Source: Lachnospiraceae bacterium
GTDB taxonomy: Bacteria > Bacillota > Clostridia > Lachnospirales > Lachnospiraceae
DNA length: 35,035 nt
Direction: 5' to 3'
Assembly (NCBI GenBank): GCA_030536455.1
Contig: JAUNPZ010000008.1
Coordinates: 15,301-50,335, forward strand
Below the pieces are notes generated by a model that was not told the DNA's origin, did not search any database, and was given only the letters and a program-made list of their open reading frames with translations. Shown here in pieces: positions 7,164 through 14,147 of this stretch; the first letter of the stretch is position 1; every line of letters begins with the position of its first letter. Made by a program: the position numbers and the translations under genes.

Positions 7164-8450
7164 ATGGGTGAGATAAAAAAGAGAAAAAAGACAGGGGCGG
7201 TTGTCTTAAGTGTGCTTTTCCTGTGCATGCTTTGGACAACGGCCTCTTTTGCTGTGGAACAGGGCGGGCAGCCGCTCGCACAGAGCGCGGAAACGGGGAC
7301 GGAGCTTCTTGCGGAATCCGGACTGTATGCCCAGTCAGCCGTCCTGATGGATGGAAGGACCGGGCGCATCCTGTGGGGAAAGCAGGAGGACGTCATCCGC
7401 CCCATGGCAAGCACCACCAAGATCATGACCTGTATTCTGGCTTTGGAGGCGGGGCTGGATGCGCCGGAACGGACCACTGAGGTATCGGCTTATGCCGCAT
7501 CCCAGCCCCAGGTCCATCTGGGCATGAAAAAGGGGCAGCGTTTTTTCACAAAGGACCTTCTGCACTCCCTGATGCTGGAATCCCATAATGATTCGGCGGC
7601 TGCCATTGCCGAGGCCGCCGCCGGGAGCGTGGAGGCGTTTGCACGGCAGATGAATGAAAAGGCCGAGGCCATCGGCTGTGAGCATACCTGGTTTATCACG
7701 CCCAATGGGCTGGATGGAAAGGAAAAGGATGCGGAGGGGAAGGAGCGGATTCACTCCACCACGGCGGAGGACCTGGCGCGGATTCTGCGGTACTGCGTGC
7801 TGAAATCACCGAAGGCGGCGGAATTTTTAACCATCACCCAGACTATGGATTACTGCTTTCGGGATGCCGATGGGAAGGGCAGCTACAACTGCCATAACCA
7901 CAACGCCCTGTTTTCCATGATGGACGGGGTGATGTCGGGCAAAACCGGATTTACCGGCGGAGCCGGCTACTGCTACACCGGGGCGGTGGAGGATGAGGGA
8001 AGGATTTTTATCATCGCGCTCCTGGGCTGCGGATGGCCGCCCCATAAAACCTACAAATGGTCCGATGCCAGAGCCCTGATTTCCTATGGAAGAGAGCATT
8101 ATCAGTACCGGAACCTATACCGGGATGTAAGCCTTTCGGCGGTTCCGGTAAAGAACGGGGTGTCCGGTTCTGGCGATTACCGGTCCTGCACCGTCCGTCT
8201 GACGGTACAGAAGAAGGAGTTGCCCGTCCTGGCAAGCCGGGAGGACCGGGTTCAGATTGTGAAAAATATTCCAGAGTTTCTGGAGGCGCCGGTGGAGGCC
8301 GGAAGCCGGGTGGGAACCATCGATTACTATCTGAATCAGGAGCAGATGGCCTCCTGCCCGGTGCTGGCTGCGGAGAGCATTGTCCGTTTTACCTGGTCCT
8401 GGTGTCTGGAGCAGATATCGGAAGCCTTCTTTTTGCGTGCAAAATCGTGA
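7164..8450 (+). CDS. D-alanyl-D-alanine carboxypeptidase, PBP5/DacF family (428 aa)
   Basis: This is a low-molecular-weight penicillin-binding protein that trims the terminal D-Ala from peptidoglycan stem peptides outside the membrane. It has a basic N-terminus and a signal peptide ending near ASFA (about residue 30), then the three serine-peptidase motifs: STTK (Ser83, Lys86), SHN (140-142) and KTG (261-263). Residues 300-390 form the C-terminal beta-rich domain of the family. A hydrophobic/amphipathic tail near the end (TWSWCLEQISEAFF) could anchor it to the membrane. The ribosome site is weak (GAGG about 20 bases upstream). Several close paralogues (DacA, DacF, DacB types) exist in Clostridia, so no gene symbol is given. 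Confidence 0.92.
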   Translation: MGEIKKRKKTGAVVLSVLFLCMLWTTASFAVEQGGQPLAQSAETGTELLAESGLYAQSAVLMDGRTGRILWGKQEDVIRPMASTTKIMTCILALEAGLDAPERTTEVSAYAASQPQVHLGMKKGQRFFTKDLLHSLMLESHNDSAAAIAEAAAGSVEAFARQMNEKAEAIGCEHTWFITPNGLDGKEKDAEGKERIHSTTAEDLARILRYCVLKSPKAAEFLTITQTMDYCFRDADGKGSYNCHNHNALFSMMDGVMSGKTGFTGGAGYCYTGAVEDEGRIFIIALLGCGWPPHKTYKWSDARALISYGREHYQYRNLYRDVSLSAVPVKNGVSGSGDYRSCTVRLTVQKKELPVLASREDRVQIVKNIPEFLEAPVEAGSRVGTIDYYLNQEQMASCPVLAAESIVRFTWSWCLEQISEAFFLRAKS

Positions 8451-8457
8451 AAATGAC

Positions 8458-8486
8458 TTGATATTTTTTCCAAAGCGGTATAGAAT
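8458..8486 (+). promoter_or_regulatory. Promoter of the carboxyltransferase/Na+-pump operon
   Basis: TTGATA (8458-8463), 17 bases and TAGAAT (8481-8486) form a strong promoter just after the carboxypeptidase stop. Transcription would begin near 8493, giving a leader of about 88 bases with a hairpin in it. Confidence 0.78.
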
Positions 8487-8514
8487 TAAAATTGCAGAAA
8501 TTTTTGGTTTACCG

Positions 8515-8548
8515 GGCTTTTTGTTTGTTAATAAATAAACAAAAAGCC
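8515..8548 (+). promoter_or_regulatory. Perfect 12-bp leader hairpin of the carboxyltransferase operon
   Basis: GGCTTTTTGTTT (8515-8526) pairs without mismatch with AAACAAAAAGCC (8537-8548) around a 10-base AT-rich loop. It is not followed by a U-tract, so it does not look like an attenuator. It lies about 20 bases after the predicted transcript start and ends 20 bases before the AGGAGG ribosome site. A stabilising stem or protein-binding site is more likely. Confidence 0.6.
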
Positions 8549-8580
8549 TGTCAAAATATTAAAAAATGGAGGACTGCGAA

Positions 8581-10032
8581 ATGAGTAATTCAGCACAAAC
8601 TTCAGCAAGTAAAAGAATTGAAGCTTTACTTGATGAAAACAGTTTTGTAGAAGTCGGCGGATTTATCTCTGCAAGAGCAACAGACTTTAACATGACTGAA
8701 CAGGAAACACCGGCCGACGGTGTTGTGACCGGATACGGCACCATCGACGGCAACCTTGTGTATGTGTACAGCCAGGACGCTGCCGTATTAGGCGGTTCCG
8801 TAGGTGAGATGCATGCAAAGAAGATTTCGAATATCTATGCCATGGCGATGAAGATGGGAGCACCTGTTGTCGGCCTGGTTGACTGTGCAGGCTTACGTCT
8901 TCAGGAAGCAACCGATGCATTAAACGGATTTGGTGAGATGTATCTCAGCCAGACCATGGCATCCGGCGTGATTCCTCAGATTACGGCTGTTTTCGGTACC
9001 TGCGGCGGCGGCATGGCTGTGTCTGCAGCGATTACTGATTTTACTTTTATGGAGGAGAAGAAGGCAAAGTTATTTGTAAATTCTCCGAACGCATTAGACG
9101 GCAACTACACCGCAAAATGCGACACCGCATCTGCAGCATTCCAGAGTGAGAAGGCAGGTCTGGTTGACTATGTGGGAGACGAGGCATCCATCATGGAGCA
9201 GATTCGTACTCTTATCACCATTCTTCCGGCAAATAATGAGGATGATATGTCCTATGATGAGTGCCAGGATGATTTAAACCGTGTATGTGCAGACCTGGAA
9301 GGCTGTGCGGGAGACACGGCGCTGGCGCTGACCATGATTTCCGATGACAACTTCTTTATGGAGTTTAAGAAGGCATTCGCACCGGAGATGGTAACCGGCT
9401 TTATCCGCTTAAACGGGACTACCGTAGGCTGCGTGGCAAACCGCACCGAGGCTTACGAGGATGGCGAGAAGGCCGCTTCCTACGATGCGGTTCTGACCAC
9501 CAAGGGCTGTGAGAAGGCAGCCGGCTTCATCGCTTTCTGCGATGCATTTAATATCCCGGTACTGACTCTGGTGAATGTAAAGGGCTACAAGGCAGACCTC
9601 TGCTCCGAGAAGACCATCGCCAAGGCGGCAGGCCGATTAACCTACGCTTACGCCAATGCGACGGTTCCGAAGGTAACCGTAGTTGCAGGACAGGCTTACG
9701 GCACCGCAGGTTTATCGATGGGAAGCAAGTCCCTGGGTACGGACATCGTTTACGCCTGGCCGAACGCTTCCGTAGGCATGATGGATGCGAACGCAGCCGC
9801 TAAGATCATGTACGCAAAAGAGATTGAACGTGCAGATAATGCAGCCGCTCTGATTGCAGAGAAGGCCGCTGAGTACAGCAAGAAGCAGTCCAGCGCTCTG
9901 GCAGCCGCAAAGAGAGGTTATGTGGATGACATCATCGAAGCTGCTGATACCAGAAAGCGCGTGATTGCAGCATTTGAGATGCTCTTCACAAAGAGAGAGG
10001 ACCGTCCGGCAAAGAAACACGGTACTGTATAA
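8581..10032 (+). CDS. Acyl-CoA carboxyltransferase subunit, MmdA/12S-like (483 aa)
   Basis: This is a crotonase-fold carboxyltransferase (PF01039) that moves CO2 between carboxybiotin and an acyl-CoA such as propionyl-/methylmalonyl-CoA or acetyl-/malonyl-CoA. Two half-domains are visible: the N-half with a GTCGGGMAVSAA oxyanion-type loop (about 144-155) and the C-half with VAGQAYGTAGLSMGSKSLG. Length is slightly below MmdA or transcarboxylase 12S proteins (about 510) and well below glutaconyl-CoA decarboxylase alpha. The start at 8581 follows GGAGGA; the ATG at 8566 lies upstream of that site. It leads a five-gene operon. Codons are strongly biased (TTA, CGT, AAG; almost no CGG), suggesting high expression. 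The CoA substrate cannot be fixed from sequence. Confidence 0.85.
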   Translation: MSNSAQTSASKRIEALLDENSFVEVGGFISARATDFNMTEQETPADGVVTGYGTIDGNLVYVYSQDAAVLGGSVGEMHAKKISNIYAMAMKMGAPVVGLVDCAGLRLQEATDALNGFGEMYLSQTMASGVIPQITAVFGTCGGGMAVSAAITDFTFMEEKKAKLFVNSPNALDGNYTAKCDTASAAFQSEKAGLVDYVGDEASIMEQIRTLITILPANNEDDMSYDECQDDLNRVCADLEGCAGDTALALTMISDDNFFMEFKKAFAPEMVTGFIRLNGTTVGCVANRTEAYEDGEKAASYDAVLTTKGCEKAAGFIAFCDAFNIPVLTLVNVKGYKADLCSEKTIAKAAGRLTYAYANATVPKVTVVAGQAYGTAGLSMGSKSLGTDIVYAWPNASVGMMDANAAAKIMYAKEIERADNAAALIAEKAAEYSKKQSSALAAAKRGYVDDIIEAADTRKRVIAAFEMLFTKREDRPAKKHGTV

Positions 10033-10052
10033 GAATAATGAGGTGACGCAGA

Positions 10053-10811
10053 ATGAATATGAAAAGAAAGCTAATCGCCGTCATTGCCATGGTGCTGTGC
10101 GTAGGTTCCCTTGCAGGCTGCGCGAAGCAGGAGACTGCTGCAGCAGATATGGACCCGAACATGGAGGCCATGATTGTGAACGGCTCCGGCGCACTTGTAC
10201 AGGAATTGACCGGCTATGATGAGGCGACAATCAACACCCTGATCGAGCAGTACGAGGACATGGATAACTCCGCCATGGCAGGCAGCATGGAATCCTGGCT
10301 GACCACCAAGGAAGAGGTCGGCGCGTTTGTTCAGGTTGACAACACATCGGTAACATTTAAAGACAAGCAGTATGTGGCGACTGTTGAGGCAACTTTTGAG
10401 AAGCGGCCTGCAGCTGTTACCATCTATGTGGATAAGAAGGGCACCCCGGTGAGTATGGAATTTGCGCCATATTATTCCCTGGGAGAGAACATGTCCAGAG
10501 CAGCAGTTCATACCTTGATCGGTATGGGAACGGTATTTATCGTGCTGATTTTCATCAGTCTGATTATCGGCTGCTTCAAGTATATTAATGAGTGGGAGAA
10601 GAAGGCAGGTGCAAAGAGCGCACCGGCGGCTCCTGCACCTGCTCCGGCACCGGCTGTGGCAGCACCTGTGGAAGAAGAGGAGCTGGTGGATGACCTGGAG
10701 CTGGTGGCAGTTATCACAGCAGCAATTGCAGCATCGATGAATACTTCAACCGATGGCCTGGTAGTGCGTTCCATCAAGCGCAAGTCAGGTGCAAAGTGGA
10801 AAAGAGCTTAA
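10053..10811 (+). CDS. OadG/MmdD-like membrane subunit with lipoprotein N-domain (252 aa)
   Basis: This is the likely small membrane subunit of the Na+-pumping decarboxylase, in an extended form. Residues 1-23 are a lipoprotein signal with the lipobox LAGC (Cys23). Residues 30-148 form an extracytoplasmic domain resembling DUF3887-type folds. A single membrane helix spans about 155-174, followed by an Ala/Pro-rich linker (188-208) and a C-terminal segment ELVAVITAAIAASMN...VVRSIKRK that is typical of OadG/MmdD tails, which hold the cytoplasmic carboxyltransferase on the membrane. Classical gamma/delta subunits are only about 80-115 residues and start at the helix. The start has GAGGTG upstream; the gap to the preceding gene is 20 bases. 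Confidence 0.75.
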   Translation: MNMKRKLIAVIAMVLCVGSLAGCAKQETAAADMDPNMEAMIVNGSGALVQELTGYDEATINTLIEQYEDMDNSAMAGSMESWLTTKEEVGAFVQVDNTSVTFKDKQYVATVEATFEKRPAAVTIYVDKKGTPVSMEFAPYYSLGENMSRAAVHTLIGMGTVFIVLIFISLIIGCFKYINEWEKKAGAKSAPAAPAPAPAPAVAAPVEEEELVDDLELVAVITAAIAASMNTSTDGLVVRSIKRKSGAKWKRA

Positions 10812-10851
10812 GGAAGAAATAAAGCTGAATCAATTTAGGAGGATGAACAAC

Positions 10852-11232
10852 ATGAAAAATTATACAATTACCGTGAATGGCAACGTTTATGAAGTAACCG
10901 TAGAAGAGGGCTTTACCGGCGCTGCTCCGGCCGCTCCAGCTCCGGCTGCAGCACCGAAGGCTGCTCCGAAGGCCGCTCCGGCAGCACCAAAGGCAGCTGC
11001 TCCGGCCGGCGCAGCAGGCTCCGTAACCGTAGCCGCTCCAATGCCGGGAAAAATCTTAGCAGTTAAGGCATCCGTAGGCCAGGCAGTAAAGCAGGGCGAT
11101 GTAATCCTGGTTCTGGAAGCCATGAAGATGGAAAATGACATCGTAGCACCTCAGGATGGAACCATTGCAAGCATCAACGCAGCAGCAGGCGATTCTGTTG
11201 AGGCCGGTGCAACCATCGCTACTTTAAACTAG
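10852..11232 (+). CDS. Biotin carboxyl carrier protein, MmdC/1.3S-like (126 aa)
   Basis: The protein carries the biotin that shuttles CO2 between the carboxyltransferase and the membrane decarboxylase. Residues 1-20 form a short beta leader, 21-56 an Ala/Pro/Lys-rich flexible linker, and 57-126 the biotinyl domain. The biotinylation motif EAMKMEND places biotin on Lys92, and APMPGK (62-67) is the usual partner loop. The start at 10852 has AGGAGG nine bases upstream; an in-frame ATG at 10843 touches that site and is unlikely. The long Ala/Pro linker and separate carrier gene match Veillonella MmdC and transcarboxylase 1.3S. Confidence 0.94.
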   Translation: MKNYTITVNGNVYEVTVEEGFTGAAPAAPAPAAAPKAAPKAAPAAPKAAAPAGAAGSVTVAAPMPGKILAVKASVGQAVKQGDVILVLEAMKMENDIVAPQDGTIASINAAAGDSVEAGATIATLN

Positions 11233-11279
11233 AATGAGACGATGCATAATCATGTGCATTCCAGACGGAGGGATTAAAT

Positions 11280-12425
11280 ATGGATTTTGGCAGTACATTT
11301 AATAACCTTCTTCATCAGATGGCATTCTTTAACTTAACCTGGGGCAATTTCGTCATGATTGCGGTGGCATTCGTCTTCTTATATCTGGCGATCAAGAAAG
11401 GTTTCGAGCCTTTGCTTTTAGTACCGATTGCATTCGGTATGCTTCTGGTTAATATTTATCCGGAAATTATGGCATCTCCTGAAGAAACTTCTAACGGCGT
11501 AGGCGGTCTTCTTCACTACTTTTTCGTTCTGGACGAGTGGAGTATCCTGCCGTCCCTGATTTTCATGGGTGTAGGCGCGATGACGGACTTTGGTCCGCTG
11601 ATTGCAAACCCGAAGAGCTTCCTCCTTGGCGCGGCAGCTCAGTTCGGTATCTACAGCGCATATTTCTTCGCAATTTTAATGGGATTCAACGGCAAGGCAG
11701 CAGCCGCAATCTCCATCATCGGCGGCGCGGACGGCCCGACCTCCATCTTCCTGGCAGGTAAGTTAGGACAGTCCGGCCTGATGGGTCCGATCGCGGTTGC
11801 CGCTTATTCCTATATGGCGCTGGTTCCGATCATCCAGCCTCCGATCATGAAGGCACTGACCACCGAGGAAGAGCGTAAGATCAAGATGGAGCAGTTACGT
11901 CCGGTTTCCAAGCTGGAGAAAATCCTGTTCCCGATCATCGTTACCACCATTGTGTGTCTGATCCTGCCTTCCACCGCTCCGTTAGTCGGCATGCTGATGT
12001 TAGGCAACCTGTTCCGTGAGTCCGGCGTGGTAAAGCAGTTAACCGAGACCGCTTCCAATGCGCTGATGTATATCGTAGTTATCCTGTTAGGTACCTCCGT
12101 AGGCGCAACCACCAGCGCAGAGGCTTTCTTAAACGTAACTACCATCAAGATTGTAGTTCTGGGGCTGATCGCGTTTGCAATCGGTACTGCAGCCGGCGTT
12201 CTGTTTGGCAAGCTGATGTGTAAGGTTACCCATGGAAAGGTAAACCCACTGATTGGTTCCGCCGGTGTATCCGCAGTTCCGATGGCAGCCCGTGTATCCC
12301 AGAAGGTAGGAGCTGAGGCAGACCCGACCAACTTCCTGCTGATGCATGCCATGGGACCAAACGTAGCCGGCGTTATCGGTACCGCTGTAGCAGCCGGTGC
12401 TTTCATGGCGATTTTCGGTGTATAA
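11280..12425 (+). CDS. Na+-translocating decarboxylase beta subunit, OadB/MmdB/GcdB family (381 aa)
   Basis: This is the polytopic membrane subunit that decarboxylates carboxybiotin and pumps Na+ outward. It has about nine to eleven hydrophobic helices. The signature GGADGPTS (148-155) contains the conserved Asp151 implicated in Na+ coupling in the family, and a late segment around [11 protein letters not shown] and [12 protein letters not shown] matches the second conserved region. Length equals MmdB/GcdB. The start follows CGGAGGG. OadB, MmdB and GcdB are too alike to name the substrate of the complex from this subunit alone. Confidence 0.93.
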   Translation: MDFGSTFNNLLHQMAFFNLTWGNFVMIAVAFVFLYLAIKKGFEPLLLVPIAFGMLLVNIYPEIMASPEETSNGVGGLLHYFFVLDEWSILPSLIFMGVGAMTDFGPLIANPKSFLLGAAAQFGIYSAYFFAILMGFNGKAAAAISIIGGADGPTSIFLAGKLGQSGLMGPIAVAAYSYMALVPIIQPPIMKALTTEEERKIKMEQLRPVSKLEKILFPIIVTTIVCLILPSTAPLVGMLMLGNLFRESGVVKQLTETASNALMYIVVILLGTSVGATTSAEAFLNVTTIKIVVLGLIAFAIGTAAGVLFGKLMCKVTHGKVNPLIGSAGVSAVPMAARVSQKVGAEADPTNFLLMHAMGPNVAGVIGTAVAAGAFMAIFGV

Positions 12426-12462
12426 AATTTTTAAAAAATGAATATTTCAGGAGGAATTAACA

Positions 12463-13875
12463 ATGGCAGAAATAGAGAAGAAGCCGGTAAAGATTGTGGA
12501 AACCGTCCTTCGTGACGCGCATCAGTCCTTACTTGCAACCAGAATGTCTACTGAGCAGATGATGCCCATCGTTGAGAAGATGGACCAGGTCGGCTACTAT
12601 GCAGTAGAGTGCTGGGGCGGAGCAACCTTTGACTCATGCTTACGTTTCTTAAAGGAAGATCCATGGGAGAGACTGAGAAAGTTAAGAGATGGATTTAAGA
12701 ACACCAAGCTGCAGATGCTGTTCCGTGGACAGAACATCTTAGGCTACAACCATTATGCAGACGATGTGGTAGAGTACTTCGTACAGAAGTCCATCGCAAA
12801 CGGTATCGATATCATCCGTATTTTCGACTGCTTAAATGATATCCGCAACCTGGAAACCGCAGTAAAGGCAACCAGAAAAGAAAAGGGACATGCTCAGATC
12901 GCTCTGTGCTACACCTTAGGTGATGCCTATACTCTGGATTACTGGAGAGATATCGCGAAGAGAATCGAGGACATGGGCGCTGATTCCTTATGTATCAAGG
13001 ATATGGCCGGTCTTCTGACTCCTTACGCGGCAGACGAGCTGGTTCATGCTTTAAAGGAAGGAACCACCCTTCCGATCGACCTGCACACCCACTACACCTC
13101 CGGCGTGGCTTCCATGACCTACTTAAAGGCAGTGGAAGCAGGCTGTGACATCATCGACTGTGCAATGTCCCCATTGGCATTAGGTACCAGCCAGCCGGCT
13201 ACCGAGGTTATGGTAGAGACCTTCCGCGGCACTCCATATGATACCGGCTATGACTTAAAGCTTCTGGCTGAAATCGCAGAGTACTTCCGTCCAATCCGTG
13301 AGGAAGCGCTGGCAAGCGGCCTGCTGAATCCGAAGGTATTAGGCGTAAACATCAAGACCCTGCAGTATCAGGTTCCTGGCGGTATGTTATCCAACTTGGT
13401 AAGCCAGTTAAAGGAAGCTGGTCAGGAAGATAAGTATATGGACGTATTAGAGGAGATTCCGAGAGTTCGTAAGGACTTCGGTGAGCCGCCGTTAGTTACC
13501 CCGTCCTCCCAGATCGTGGGTACCCAGGCTGTTATGAACGTAATCTCCGGCGAGCGCTACAAGTTGGTTCCGAAGGAATCCAAGAAGATCATGATGGGCG
13601 AGTTCGGCCAGACCGTAAAGCCTTTCAATGCAGAAGTGCAGAAGAAGATCATCGGCGATGCAACCCCGATTACCTGCAGACCTGCAGACCTGCTTGAGCC
13701 GCAGTTACCGAAGTTCGAGAAGGAATGCGCACAGTGGAAGCAGCAGGATGAGGATGTATTATCCTACGCCCTGTTCCCAGCTGTAGCAAAGGACTTCTTC
13801 CAGTACCGCGAGGCACAGCAGACCAAGGTTGACCAGACGGCAGCGGATAAGGACAGCAAGGCTTATCCGGTATAA
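12463..13875 (+). CDS. Pyruvate/oxaloacetate carboxyltransferase, OadA/5S-like, without biotin domain (470 aa)
   Basis: The product transfers CO2 between carboxybiotin and pyruvate (giving oxaloacetate) or the reverse. An HMGL-like TIM barrel (about 10-275) has the TVLRDAHQS opening with metal ligand Asp18, the probable carbamylated Lys179 in CIKDMAG, and metal ligands His208/His210 in DLHTHYTSG; a PYC/OADA conserved domain follows (about 300-450). It ends without the C-terminal biotinyl domain found in OadA of Klebsiella, like transcarboxylase 5S, so it must use the separate carrier at 10852-11232. The start has AGGAGGAA upstream. It is last in the operon, before the terminator at 13905-13949. 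The N-terminal half also resembles pyruvate carboxylase subunit B. Confidence 0.9.
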   Translation: MAEIEKKPVKIVETVLRDAHQSLLATRMSTEQMMPIVEKMDQVGYYAVECWGGATFDSCLRFLKEDPWERLRKLRDGFKNTKLQMLFRGQNILGYNHYADDVVEYFVQKSIANGIDIIRIFDCLNDIRNLETAVKATRKEKGHAQIALCYTLGDAYTLDYWRDIAKRIEDMGADSLCIKDMAGLLTPYAADELVHALKEGTTLPIDLHTHYTSGVASMTYLKAVEAGCDIIDCAMSPLALGTSQPATEVMVETFRGTPYDTGYDLKLLAEIAEYFRPIREEALASGLLNPKVLGVNIKTLQYQVPGGMLSNLVSQLKEAGQEDKYMDVLEEIPRVRKDFGEPPLVTPSSQIVGTQAVMNVISGERYKLVPKESKKIMMGEFGQTVKPFNAEVQKKIIGDATPITCRPADLLEPQLPKFEKECAQWKQQDEDVLSYALFPAVAKDFFQYREAQQTKVDQTAADKDSKAYPV

Positions 13876-13904
13876 GGAAGATATGCGGAATTAAATAGGA
13901 ATGG

Positions 13905-13949
13905 AAATCCCCGGCAGGAAGATTGTGAATCCCTGCCGGGGATTTTTTG
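13905..13949 (+). terminator. Strong terminator of the carboxyltransferase operon
   Basis: ATCCCCGGCAGG (13907-13918) pairs perfectly with CCTGCCGGGGAT (13932-13943), extended by AA/TT and followed by a T-run. Near-ideal intrinsic terminator. Confidence 0.93.
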
Positions 13950-13997
13950 CGAAAACCTTACAATTTGTGCATTCCCTGTGAACTTTCTCCAATTTTG

Positions 13998-14026
13998 TTG
14001 ACGCACGGTAATTTTGTCATTATAAT
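13998..14026 (+). promoter_or_regulatory. Promoter of the glucosaminidase gene
   Basis: TTGACG (13998-14003), 17 bases and a perfect TATAAT (14021-14026). Transcription would start near 14033, leaving a leader of about 115 bases. Confidence 0.85.
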
Positions 14027-14060
14027 AAATACGATGCATAATTTTAGCATTTTTTATTTT

Positions 14061-14114
14061 GCAGGTTCATCGATAAACTTGCGATTGCGTTCGGGAACAC
14101 AGCCGTGTTCCTGC
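14061..14114 (+). promoter_or_regulatory. Structured 5' leader of the glucosaminidase gene
   Basis: Two hairpins lie in tandem: GCAGGTT (14061-14067) with AACTTGC (14076-14082), and GGAACAC (14094-14100) with GTGTTCC (14105-14111). GCAGG (14061-14065) can instead pair with CCTGC (14110-14114), which would break both and enclose the region, so two folds compete. I do not recognise the consensus of a known riboswitch class. Confidence 0.4.
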
Positions 14115-14147
14115 TGAAAGAGGAAGAGTTACATACAGGAGCGTATG

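Noticed and set aside
8581-10032. Glutaconyl-CoA decarboxylase alpha subunit
   Set aside because: At 483 residues it is much shorter than GcdA (about 590), and a 5S-like carboxyltransferase shares the operon; MmdA/12S-like fits better.
13998-14147. c-di-GMP or c-di-AMP riboswitch in the glucosaminidase leader
   Set aside because: The conserved cores of GEMM and ydaO-type riboswitches are not present, so only a generic structured leader is reported.
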